A stretch of 36,664 nt of DNA, taken from Thalassiosira profunda. Its lineage: Eukaryota; Bacillariophyta; Thalassiosirophyceae; Thalassiosirales; Thalassiosiraceae. The position numbers and the translations under genes were made by a program. Each line of letters starts with the position of its first letter. Position 1 is the stretch's first letter. Below, in pieces: positions 1 through 9,102 of this stretch. Location of the stretch: the NCBI GenBank assembly GCA_036939355.1, contig JALLAP010000095.1, forward strand, positions 1 to 36,664. Reading direction: 5' to 3'. Under the pieces are notes generated by a model. The model was given only the letters and a program-made list of their open reading frames with translations, was not told where the DNA came from and did no database searches.

Positions 1-3000
1 CCTTGCCTGCCGCGATTTGCTTCTTTACATCCGCCTTGCCGCTCAAGGAGCCTTCTACTGATGAGATCGAGCCACCACCAGAGAAACCTTGTGGTTGCGT
101 GGCAGGTCCTTTTGACGGTGTTGCGGCAAGAAGTGGCGACACTCTTGACGCAGTTGGGCTAGGGATCTTCGACACAAACTTCGAGGGCTGACTGCGGTTG
201 GCAACCAGAGGCGTCGCGCCTACAGCATCACTTCCTTTGGATGCTGGAGACTTCTCTTTTGGCGTCCCTCCTTCGTTGGTAAATGGGAGTGGCGAGGCGC
301 GGGGTGACGGAGTAGGGAGTTTCGAGACGAAGGCCCTGCCCTTCGGCTTTGCTGGTGTTGCCTTCGAATGAAGGAGGACTTTGGTGTTGATCGTTGGCTT
401 CGATGCACCACCGACTGATTCTTCGCGCCTCTTGTCCTTCTCCAAATCTTGCTTGATTGCCTGAAGGATTCCATATGTAACGTCGATCAGATGTTGATCG
501 ATGTTCGAAGAGCCACCAGTGCGCAAAAAGTATATTGGCGCGTCGAAGTCAGGGTCTTGGAAGTGCTGCACTGCCCAAGCCAATGCCGCGCTGTAGTCCT
601 CGTTGTTCGTCATTATTGCAGCACGGCGCGCCGCGTTCCATCCATAGCCTCGGTCGTTCAGTCGCTTTGCAATGGTGAGGTCTGGCTGGATCGAGCTATC
701 TAGGGACGAGCTGTGCTCTTGTGCGTGCGCCTCCATCATTTTCACCTGAAACTGCTCCGCAGTTCGATCGATGAAGAGGTACGCCGTGCTCGGCCTCTGT
801 TCGCGCAAACAAGACGTCCCCAGCTCTAGCATTGCCAAAAAGTGAAGGCTGGGCAAGGACGCAGGCGAAGAATCGCTTCTCGTCTTCAGTGCGTCCGACA
901 CAATCCAACTGAACAGAAGTTCTCCAATGGACTTCAATGTTGACTCGTTACTCGAAGATGACTCGCCAGTTGAAGACAGAAGCTGCAGTAGATTTGATTT
1001 CTTCATCTCAGCGTAAACATGAGTCAATGCCTCCTCGTAGAAGTAGTTCTGGCTGGTGCCTTGCGAGTGTGTCGTAGGATGGTCCACAAGATGCATTGCT
1101 TGCCTCGCTACCATCCCGGCAGCTCTGAAGACAAGGAAATCTGAACGCGGGGCTTCGCCTGCTTCTCCAGGGAGCTGTTCAGTCTCGGCAGAAGTGTTAT
1201 CGGTCTCCAACGCAAGTAGTTGATACTCTAAACCTCGATACGCGTCTAGCACACCGTGGTAGAGACGCGTGCCCTGGAAGGTGAAGAGGCGAAGCGCCAA
1301 GATGCACATCTCCTTCTTAATGTGAGCAGCGCCAAACGACTCGTCACTGACAATTGCTGCAACGCAGTCGATAATTTGTGTCTCTTCTGGACCGGACGAT
1401 TCATCTTCGTCTGTCTCGCTGTCCTGCCTTGAAAAGGCGACATCGCAGAGCATGGAAAAGCAGACTGATGCAGCCGCCGGTCCCAGTCTCATGTTCAGTG
1501 CTCCCATCACCATGCATCTCTTGACCAACAGGATGTCGTGGAGAGAGCGAATTCCCAGGATGTTGGCGAGTTGCATCACGAGCGCTCCTGGCATGGGCGG
1601 CAGTACTTGGCTCGTGTCTTCCACAGGCCTTTTGTTCAGCACGGCATTTATCTGAGACGAGAAGTACACCGACGCATCAGAGCAGGCGCTGTGAGAGCTT
1701 GACTCCTCGCTCCAGAATTCGCATCCAAGGAGCAGGGCTCGTGGATGCTTCTCCATGAGAGCTTCCACCAACGCAATCGGATTGGCTGAATGATCGTCCG
1801 CAAACAGATGTCCCAACAAGAGTGGATCCAGCTTCATCGCCTCCGACATGAAATGATTGGCATTCGACACGAGTTCATTGGGCTCCAGCTCGGATGCGAG
1901 GGAAGGAAGAAGTGGTCCCAAGATCTCTCGGCAAGCCAGCGATGCGTCCGGATCGCTTTGAAGGAAGGATGAAATGGTAGATTGGATGTACTTTTGGGAG
2001 AACCACTCGGGTCGGATCGTAAGAATGCCTTTCAGCGTGAAGAAGGAGTGCTGGGAGAGCAGGGGTTGAAGCAACATCTTTCCGAGGCAACTGGACTGTT
2101 GAATGCCGGCAGAGAAGAACCGCCTGTCGAACTCGTCGACATCCGACACAAAGTCAAACAACAGGTTGGGGTCTTTGTCTGCGACGCACGCCAAGTCGCA
2201 GAAGCCGCGGCACATGATGGAGAGGAGTTGTTGGCCGGCCAAGCAGCAGGATTTGGCAGCATCTTCCTCTCCGTCTGAATTTGTGTGCAAAAAGTTCCAG
2301 AGCTTGCGAGGGATGGCATGGCGTCCACGCCACCTGCAGCACAGCTGCAGTGACACCAGCTTGAAGTAAAGAATGTTCGCCCTGGATAGTCCCTCTCCAG
2401 ATCCACTGGAAGCTGTATGCGCCAACAGCTCAATAGATGACCATAGCTTGTCAACGACAGTGCCAGATATCAGATTCCAGTCTCCCTTTCTAACCTCAAG
2501 CACTGACTGGAACATCTCCTCCGCAAAATCGATGGCACTGCCTCTGCCAGTGCCTAATGATGAGGCGAAATCGACACAGGCGGACAGGGTTTCCTCCAGC
2601 CTGTGCGAGAGGAATGAGGCATCCTGAGACGAGACTGATCTCCTCTCGGTTCGCAACGCCCTCAATTTGTCGAGGCACAGCTTCATCACATCTTGTTCGA
2701 GCCTGCTGGCAATGTCTTCAGCATTGGTTCTGCCGCCTCCTGGGCCCAGGCACTCGTCACCATTGGTGAAGACTGTCGCGTACTTTTGGAACGAGGACAC
2801 GCTGAGGCCATCGCCGCTTCCGAGTATGAATGAAACAGAATCTGCCAATTCCATTGAGCAGAATTGGATCACCGATGTGAACACTTCCTTCCACCCAGGC
2901 AAGGCGTCTACGGTCGTCATTGAGCCATTGCACAGCGGGTCAGTCAGCTTGTCAGCCAGAATTCGACAAAAGAGAGAGGCGGCGGAGTGAAGGTAGATGA

Positions 3001-6000
3001 GCTTGCCAACCAATCGACTTTCCTGGTTCACCGCAAGGTTGTACCCCGCTTTGTCGTTTGCGAGGGGCACAAAGCCCAGCCTTGTCAAACTTGCCTCGCA
3101 CACTGCTCTCGTTGAGGCGACTTGACCAGTCTCGGCATGAGTGTCTATGGCGCGTTTGAGGTACCAGGAGGCAACCTCGTCTATTGTTGGGGCTCCGGCG
3201 TCTTCTGCATCAGCGTTCTCCTCCGGGTGTAGCGTGGCCATTTCTCTGTCGGCGTCATCAGTAAAAACATCAATCGATCCACGGCTGAGTGAACGGCCTT
3301 GATTTTGAGCTTGCAAGTCACCAAGATGCTCGAATAACTGGCGGGTGTTTTCTTCAGCAGAGATGCGAGGGAGCAAGTGTTCGTACGTAAAAATGTCCAC
3401 TCCAAGTGGAATCAGATCCAACAGTTCCATTCGCTCTTTCACCGACACCGGATGTCTCGCTAGAAGCACTGTCAGCGCCGCTACGTCTCCCTTCGCGGCT
3501 GCACAGGATGCAATGCTGCGCAGCGATTCTGGTCGAAATTCGTGCAAAAAGCGTCTCGCGAGTGAACTGGGCTGTTCATGACTATTCGGCGACCCGAGAT
3601 GACTCAGCAGGAGCAGGAAGGTTCCCAGTCGGTGGATGCCACTTCTCAGCAGAGACGCGCTCGTATCGTCCGACCGGGCGAGTGCCTCCCGGAGCACCTC
3701 CATCAAATCATCCAAGGTGACACAGCATGGCTCCACACTTCCTTCCTCGCACTGCACCAGTTTGGTAGCCTGGTCTACGACGTAATCATCGTCTGACACC
3801 AGCTTCAACGCTTTGGCGTCCCCTCGCTCTTCCCAAAGCGTCATGCGACATTCGTCCATGACTCTCCCTCCAAACCTCTCGGCGCCTCCAAACTTTGCCG
3901 CCACTTCCAACGCCCTCTGCGGATCGCCCCGGCGGAGAAGCGTCGAGATGATTTCAGTGGGCTCCAACAACTTTCGCATGCCGCGAACAGACAGACATGG
4001 ATGATCGCTGCCAGTGACAATTTGGAGGAAGGACAAAGCTGAGCCGCGTGGCCCACTGAGCATGGGAAGAAGCGCCATCGATGACGCGGACGCATCGGAA
4101 ATGGGAACGGAGAAGACATCCATGGGCTTGTCTGCGATCTGTTGCAGTCTCACAACTGAAGTAGGGCGCGTGCCACCTCCAAATAGAGTAGCACAGGTAG
4201 CCAGAGCGAACGATCCATACGGAGCGGTAGACCACCACTCTATCTGAGACGCCCTTGCAGGCACTGCCAATGGCATCATGCCATCCCTGTTGTAGACGAG
4301 GCGCATCCCCGTGTCTTCTATCGCAGCATCGCCCAACGCCGCATGCTCAGCAACCCTCACTGTTTCAGTGCAATCAAACAGCGAGACACCCCCATTATAA
4401 TCCAACGCGGCCAGAAGCACCTTGCTCCCACCTCTTGGGGTAAAGCGGAGCGCCACGACCGGCGGGGGTATGGTGACACTGCTCAACGGGACGTTGCCCG
4501 ACTGAAATTTCCTCTTTCTTCCTGCCGCCGCCGGGTTTCCTTCCTCGCTACCGCCGGCCCATCGATCGGCTGCCGTCTCGTCCAAAAACACGGACGAATC
4601 GGCACCAATGTTGTCGAGTGATGCGCTTCCGATGCTCCGTACTCGCACCTCGAACGCCGGCCTACCTCCCCTCTTCTCCTCCGTCAAGGAATTCACCGTC
4701 GTGATCCCCCACATCGACACGGTGGCGTTGGCCCCGCCAGCTCCACTTGCAGCCAAAATCACCTCGGCCGGAGGGCCTTCCGGGCGTTCCTTCTCGTCCC
4801 ACTCGCAACCAGGCCCAACATTGGCTCGAAAGGCGTCCAAGCACATGACGTCGAGGTGGTCTCTGTGGGTCGAAACGGCCGTGGGATGGCACGCCGCCGA
4901 CAGATTGGGGAGGCGCCCCTGCGTCGCCTGGGGCACTGTGTGTTCACTGTCCGGACGCCAGATCCAGTCCGGGAGGGGCAGAAATTCGACGTATCCTCCC
5001 AGGCGGGAGACGGCCAGCACTGCCGACGAGGGAACTGTCTTTGGTCGATCGTCGGTGGTGAATTGAGTATTGTCCACCACCAGGGGCACCAAATCGGACA
5101 CGGCCAACGTCCCGGAATCGCCCAGCCTTCGATCTCGCGCCTCCGGCGCCTCCTCCTCGGGAGGCACCAACGGGTCCGGCGTCAAATTCTTCGCGGCCGC
5201 CTGCACCACCGGCCGCGAGGGAGAGGCGGCCGCTATGGCCCGCCATCCCACCTCTAACTCGCCACTCTGTCGTTGCTGTGAAGAAGAATGGATGCGGCGG
5301 TAGAAGACCACCCACCCGTCGCCTCGTCCCCATGAGATCATGAGGCAGTCGTTTCCTATGCGGGCGGCCCGGACGTGGCGGAAATCGTGCGGCGGCACGC
5401 CCGGCTTGTCGTTATGCCGTCCCAGGTTGAGCAAGAGGCGGTGGTCCGAGGTCAGTGTGACCCTCGCCCTTGGTTCGCCCGATCCTTCTCTGGAATCGGA
5501 GTGCAGGGAGGGCAGCTCGGCAATCTTGCCGTACCCCACCACGCACAAATGGGGACCTTCTGCGCTTTTTTCCGAGTCGTCCCACCCCACACTGCGCCTG
5601 ACGGGAATCACCACGCACCTCCCATTAGCACTGGGAGTGTGCGGGGCACAGAGCGCCCTCCGTTCCGAGGCGAGGTGAAATCTGTGAAACGCCAAACTCT
5701 CCCGCGTCACGGCCCGATTGTCCAGAAAGCTCGCGGTGCCGCACAGTCCATCGTCCACTCTCTCCCCCACCAACCCCTCCTCCTCGATGGTATCCTCGTC
5801 CTCCTCCTCCTCGCTGTCCTTCGTGGAAATGCTAGAATCGCCTAACTCTTTCTCTACTGCTCGCTCTCTGTCGGCCCTGGAGAACATCCAGCCGAACCAC
5901 CCCCTCTTCTTCCTTTCTCTGTTCTCCCTCCTCTCCAACTCCTTGAGCTCTTTGAGCATCACCTTGTTTCGCCGCTCGAGGTAGGACGGCGAGGGGTACT

Positions 6001-6370
6001 TGCGGGCGTAGTAGGCGTAATGTTGCGCTGCCGTGGTGGTGGCGACCACATCACATGCACTGCTTGTGGGAGCGCCGCTGCCGCTGCCGCCTCCACCATT
6101 ATATTCTACTGATGTTGGCAGGGGTATGGAGTAGCTCTCCAGCGCCGCCTCGTCATCGTTGCCATCATCCGCAGCGGCAGCAGAGTCGGAATCGGAGGCG
6201 TCCGCACCACTCCGCCACCGTCCGTCGATCAGGGCGTAGACGGCCTCGGCCTCCCGTTCCCTCGGATTTGGGGCGCCACCGCCGCCACCCCGTGATCGGG
6301 CGCCGTCCCCGACGCCGCGGGGCGCGGGAGGGAGGGGCTCCGCGGCGTCCTCCGGGGCTGCGGGCGCCAT
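1..6370 (-). CDS. NBAS/Sec39-like giant tethering protein, copy 1 (3' end outside window)
   Basis: An open frame runs from the ATG at 6370-6368 to the left edge without a stop, about 2,123 codons, and matches the copy at 21639-28227 from end to end. The N-terminal third has beta-propeller-like character. A Sec39-like helical region follows, with a paired [12 protein letters not shown] / [10 protein letters not shown] stretch near residue 795 and an IPLGVD...YEHLLPRI block near 980, which resembles the family's IPET..EYxxLLP motif. The family knowledge is that NBAS/Sec39 proteins belong to the ER-side NRZ/Dsl1 complex that captures COPI vesicles returning from the Golgi. Compared with copy 2 this one has in-frame indels, for example four extra residues (GVPP) near 5390-5400. 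The C-terminal part is Ser/Pro-rich. It shares a 224-bp divergent spacer with the RagC gene. The family call rests on recalled similarity; another propeller-solenoid protein such as a Rod-like protein is possible. Confidence 0.68.
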   Translation of the reverse strand, partial: MAPAAPEDAAEPLPPAPRGVGDGARSRGGGGGAPNPREREAEAVYALIDGRWRSGADASDSDSAAAADDGNDDEAALESYSIPLPTSVEYNGGGGSGSGAPTSSACDVVATTTAAQHYAYYARKYPSPSYLERRNKVMLKELKELERRENRERKKRGWFGWMFSRADRERAVEKELGDSSISTKDSEEEEDEDTIEEEGLVGERVDDGLCGTASFLDNRAVTRESLAFHRFHLASERRALCAPHTPSANGRCVVIPVRRSVGWDDSEKSAEGPHLCVVGYGKIAELPSLHSDSREGSGEPRARVTLTSDHRLLLNLGRHNDKPGVPPHDFRHVRAARIGNDCLMISWGRGDGWVVFYRRIHSSSQQRQSGELEVGWRAIAAASPSRPVVQAAAKNLTPDPLVPPEEEAPEARDRRLGDSGTLAVSDLVPLVVDNTQFTTDDRPKTVPSSAVLAVSRLGGYVEFLPLPDWIWRPDSEHTVPQATQGRLPNLSAACHPTAVSTHRDHLDVMCLDAFRANVGPGCEWDEKERPEGPPAEVILAASGAGGANATVSMWGITTVNSLTEEKRGGRPAFEVRVRSIGSASLDNIGADSSVFLDETAADRWAGGSEEGNPAAAGRKRKFQSGNVPLSSVTIPPPVVALRFTPRGGSKVLLAALDYNGGVSLFDCTETVRVAEHAALGDAAIEDTGMRLVYNRDGMMPLAVPARASQIEWWSTAPYGSFALATCATLFGGGTRPTSVVRLQQIADKPMDVFSVPISDASASSMALLPMLSGPRGSALSFLQIVTGSDHPCLSVRGMRKLLEPTEIISTLLRRGDPQRALEVAAKFGGAERFGGRVMDECRMTLWEERGDAKALKLVSDDDYVVDQATKLVQCEEGSVEPCCVTLDDLMEVLREALARSDDTSASLLRSGIHRLGTFLLLLSHLGSPNSHEQPSSLARRFLHEFRPESLRSIASCAAAKGDVAALTVLLARHPVSVKERMELLDLIPLGVDIFTYEHLLPRISAEENTRQLFEHLGDLQAQNQGRSLSRGSIDVFTDDADREMATLHPEENADAEDAGAPTIDEVASWYLKRAIDTHAETGQVASTRAVCEASLTRLGFVPLANDKAGYNLAVNQESRLVGKLIYLHSAASLFCRILADKLTDPLCNGSMTTVDALPGWKEVFTSVIQFCSMELADSVSFILGSGDGLSVSSFQKYATVFTNGDECLGPGGGRTNAEDIASRLEQDVMKLCLDKLRALRTERRSVSSQDASFLSHRLEETLSACVDFASSLGTGRGSAIDFAEEMFQSVLEVRKGDWNLISGTVVDKLWSSIELLAHTASSGSGEGLSRANILYFKLVSLQLCCRWRGRHAIPRKLWNFLHTNSDGEEDAAKSCCLAGQQLLSIMCRGFCDLACVADKDPNLLFDFVSDVDEFDRRFFSAGIQQSSCLGKMLLQPLLSQHSFFTLKGILTIRPEWFSQKYIQSTISSFLQSDPDASLACREILGPLLPSLASELEPNELVSNANHFMSEAMKLDPLLLGHLFADDHSANPIALVEALMEKHPRALLLGCEFWSEESSSHSACSDASVYFSSQINAVLNKRPVEDTSQVLPPMPGALVMQLANILGIRSLHDILLVKRCMVMGALNMRLGPAAASVCFSMLCDVAFSRQDSETDEDESSGPEETQIIDCVAAIVSDESFGAAHIKKEMCILALRLFTFQGTRLYHGVLDAYRGLEYQLLALETDNTSAETEQLPGEAGEAPRSDFLVFRAAGMVARQAMHLVDHPTTHSQGTSQNYFYEEALTHVYAEMKKSNLLQLLSSTGESSSSNESTLKSIGELLFSWIVSDALKTRSDSSPASLPSLHFLAMLELGTSCLREQRPSTAYLFIDRTAEQFQVKMMEAHAQEHSSSLDSSIQPDLTIAKRLNDRGYGWNAARRAAIMTNNEDYSAALAWAVQHFQDPDFDAPIYFLRTGGSSNIDQHLIDVTYGILQAIKQDLEKDKRREESVGGASKPTINTKVLLHSKATPAKPKGRAFVSKLPTPSPRASPLPFTNEGGTPKEKSPASKGSDAVGATPLVANRSQPSKFVSKIPSPTASRVSPLLAATPSKGPATQPQGFSGGGSISSVEGSLSGKADVKKQIAAGK

Positions 6371-6409
6371 GGTTCAGTTGTCTCTGCCGGCGCCTTGCTT
6401 TTGTTGCAA
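1..6409 (-). repeat. Left arm of 6.4-kb inverted duplication
   Basis: The reverse complement of this arm matches 21599-28005. Two stretches compared by eye differ at 6 of 131 bases (left 1441-1571 against right 26424-26554) and 9 of 120 bases (left 3601-3720 against right 24271-24390). Similarity fades about 40 bases upstream of the start codon, where a TTGCAAC is still shared. The left limit is the window edge, so the full arm length is unknown. Confidence 0.93.
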
Positions 6410-6594
6410 AGGGCTAAAGTTGGGTACAACCCAAAACATATTTGTAAGTGGGTACCAGAAGAGGGTAAATGAAAATGGCAACATTTACAATGATAGTTTT
6501 CGTAGGAAAATATACCAAATATTTTATGCATACTTGTGAATATCTTGTGAACCGACGATGTATTTAGATCATTCGCCGAGCTGGCACATCAACC
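6371..6594. promoter_or_regulatory. Divergent spacer between NBAS-like copy 1 and RagC
   Basis: This 224-bp spacer separates two divergently oriented start codons and must hold both 5' ends. It is AT-rich compared with the flanking genes, especially 6470-6560. GTTGCAA at 6403-6409 reads TTGCAAC toward the NBAS-like gene and lies about 33 nt before its ATG, the same place as in copy 2. I see no convincing TATA box. Confidence 0.5.
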
Positions 6595-8059
6595 ATGGCG
6601 GCCTACTACTCCTCCAACCAATATTACGACGACGACGACGGCGCCGAATCCCTCAGCAGCGCCGGGGCCGGCGGCCCTCCCTACCCGGGCGGCGGCGCGG
6701 GCATCGGCGGCGCCCTCGACGAGGAGGACGTGATGATGCACGCCCCCACCTTTCTCGGGGGCGGGGGCGTCAATCCGGACAACGTCGTGGACTTTGACGA
6801 TCCCCGCATCGCCTCGCTGCCGCGGATATTGTTGATGGGACCGCGGAGGGCGGGGAAGACGAGCATCCAGCGCGTGGTGTTCCACAAGATGAGCCAGATT
6901 GGAGGCGACGCAGGTCATGGAGCGGGCGGTGGTCGACCACACTCCGCTCTGTAGGTTCACCATCTGGGATTTTCCGGGGGATCAGTACGAGTACGGCTAT
7001 CCGGGAGGAATGGACAGCAGCGGGGGCGAGGAGGAGGGGTACGATTCCGGCGATCCCAACTCGCCCCAGCCGCAGCCAGCAGAACAGCAGGATGAAATCT
7101 TCGCCAAGGCCACGGCGTTGATCTTCGTGTTGGACGCGCAGGACGAGCCGTACGATCACGTATTGCAATCGTTCACGGACACGGTGTCGCGGGCGGTGCG
7201 GGCCAACCCCACCATTGCGGTGGAGGTGTTCGTGCACAAGGTGGACGGGGAGCTGTTTTTGAGTGATGAGGCCAAGTACGACTGCCGGAGGGACGTGATG
7301 CAGCAAGTCGCTGATGAATTGGCCGACGCCGGCCTCTCCCACGACGCCATCCCCATCAGCTACCACCTCACGAGCATCTACGACCACTCGGTGTTCGAGG
7401 CGTTCAGCCGGGTGGTGCAGCGATTGATCCCCGAGCTGCCGACGCTGGAGCACCTGTTGAATGTCCTGGTGAGCACGTGCTCCATGGAGAAGGCGTATCT
7501 GTTCGACGTGGCGAGCAAATTGTACATTTCGACGGATTCGAGTCCGGTGGACATGCAGAGCGTGGAGCTGTGTAGCGACATGATCGACGTCGTGTTGGAC
7601 GTGAGTGGCATTTACGGCATGGGCGGCGTGGGGGCGAACGCCAAGAAGGCCTCGAATGCGCCGACGGAAGCGCCATTGTTGGAGGAGGGCCAGCCCGATC
7701 CAGGAGAGGAAAAGTTTGCCGATGAGTTGGCCCTCAACGACTCTGACCCCCTCGACGGCTCGGCGGGCGAGGATGAACTCCTGGGCAAGCTCGTGGGCCA
7801 GAGCTCTCCCTCTGGCGAAACCGCCGACGACGACGCCGAGGGCGGGGACGGCGCGGGATCCGCCTACGACAGCTCGTCCTCCAGCACCATCCACCTGAGC
7901 AACGGTATGGTCCTGTACCTGAAGGAGGTGGACACCTCGTTGGCACTAGTGTGCCTGACGCGGTCGGAGAATTTTCGGAAGGAGGGATTGGTCAATTACA
8001 ACATTGGCTGCCTGAAGAAGGCGTTGCGGGCGCTGCCCCAGAAGTCGAAAGGAGTGTAG
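6595..8059 (+). CDS. RRAGC: RagC/RagD (Gtr2)-type GTPase, frame broken in switch I
   Basis: Rag GTPases of the C/D type pair with RagA/B at the lysosome or vacuole and signal amino-acid supply to TORC1. The sequence shows [13 protein letters not shown] (G1, residues ~79-90), [16 protein letters not shown] (G3), [20 protein letters not shown] (G4-like) and the roadblock-type C-terminal half with [33 protein letters not shown] and VLYLKEVD, all close to animal RagC. An acidic N-terminal extension of about 75 residues and two acidic or low-complexity insertions (about 7010-7100 and 7625-7880) are extra. The frame breaks after Ser100 (6892-6894). Reading resumes at 6899 with LEATQV, and about 14 nt coding the P-x-E-T-L-F piece of switch I are missing compared with the family. 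With 14 nt added the gene would be 492 residues. Assembly error or a real lesion are both possible. The start has a good context (accATGg). Confidence 0.9.
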
Positions 8060-8201
8060 CCGCGGGCGATGGCCACTCGGTTGTGTATAACATACCAATA
8101 CACACTATTTTTGTCCATCTGGATCTCTTCGTCGCACTTCAGTATGCATCCCCCCACCCCATTTCATCTTCCATCTCATCAAGTAATCACAACTGCTGCA
8201 T

Positions 8202-8924
8202 TCACACCTCAACCTCCACCGAGATCCCCTCCCCGTCCTCGTCAAAATCAACCCAATATCCCTCGTCGTCCTCGTCCCACTCCTCCTCCATCTCCAGCAC
8301 GTCGTCCCGCTTGTACCCCTCGCTCACCTTCTCGATCAGGTGCATCACGTCCACCGCCGCCCCCACGTCGACCTGCGCGAAGGTTAAGTCCGGGCTCCCC
8401 CCCTTCATGTGCGCCATCTTCTGGGCCAGCGCGTGCCTAATCGATCGGGTGTTGCGGACGAGCCACGCGTACGCCCGCCGTTTGGCGATGGAGTCGGACC
8501 CCCGCTCGCCCCCAATGGACATGATGGAGACGGTGATGCGGGCTTGGCGCAAATCGGGGGAGACGTCGGCGTGGACAACGTTGATTCGCCGTCGCAGTTC
8601 GGGCTCGATGGGATCGTCGTCGTTTTTCAGCGTTGATCGGTGCAAAATTGAGGCCAGCTCGGTGCGGACCACGTGACCGACGCGTTCCTGCCGCTTGGTC
8701 CGATCGCCTTTGTACGAGCGGGGGGACGAGCGGCCGTTGCCGTACCGCCCGTAGGCCGCGAGGGAGGTTGATGGCCTCGCCGTTTGTGTTCGTGCGTCAG
8801 TGCATGTGATGGGTGCAAATTGCAATAATTGTGGCCGCTGTATTCTCAGCGCATTATTGGAGAACGAGCAGGCCGTGCCGGCCAGGAGGACCGCGAGGCA
8901 GGCGGCGGGCGGGACGCGCTTCAT
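8202..8924 (-). CDS. rbfA: Plastid ribosome-binding factor A
   Basis: RbfA binds the small ribosomal subunit late in assembly and helps 16S rRNA 5'-end maturation. Residues ~80-205 carry the single KH-like RbfA domain: RVGHVVRTELASILHR, then the characteristic ADVSPDLRQARITVSIM, then a helix with VRNTRSIRHALAQKM and the closing PDLTFAQVD. The first ~25 residues form a hydrophobic signal peptide followed by CSFSNN and a basic, Ser/Thr-rich stretch, the pattern of a diatom bipartite plastid presequence, so I infer a plastid stroma location. The tail (about 210-240) is strongly acidic, which is unusual for bacterial RbfA. The gene is convergent with RagC (142 bp apart). A palindromic element lies 74-113 bp upstream of its ATG. 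Confidence 0.88.
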   Translation of the reverse strand: MKRVPPAACLAVLLAGTACSFSNNALRIQRPQLLQFAPITCTDARTQTARPSTSLAAYGRYGNGRSSPRSYKGDRTKRQERVGHVVRTELASILHRSTLKNDDDPIEPELRRRINVVHADVSPDLRQARITVSIMSIGGERGSDSIAKRRAYAWLVRNTRSIRHALAQKMAHMKGGSPDLTFAQVDVGAAVDVMHLIEKVSEGYKRDDVLEMEEEWDEDDEGYWVDFDEDGEGISVEVEV

Positions 8925-8997
8925 CGTCGGTATTGTAGTGCGGCGGCAGTGCCGTGGGGTCTTTCATTCAAGCCAGCAACGAATGGTTGGCTGAGAA

Positions 8998-9037
8998 AGG
9001 CTAGGTAGATATGTACTTACGTAAATTTACCTAGCCT
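8998..9037 (-). promoter_or_regulatory. Palindromic TACGTA/TATCTA element upstream of rbfA
   Basis: Arms of 13 bp (8998-9010 and 9025-9037, one mismatch) flank a 14-base loop. Read toward rbfA the element holds TACGTA (9018-9023) and TATCTA (9006-9011), about 94 and 82 bp before the ATG. The same two hexamers in the same order occur at matching distances upstream of the EamA and U-box genes. Confidence 0.4.
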
Positions 9038-9102
9038 GCTCACCGCTCAGCTCCCGCACCCCGGGGGCAGCCTTTTTGTGCTTGGCCAACCTCCTTTTGC
9101 AT

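Noticed and set aside
6770..7894. 374-codon minus-strand frame opposite RagC
   Set aside because: The product is a His/Arg/Val-rich shadow of a high-GC coding region with no motif; the plus strand has the full RagC motif series.
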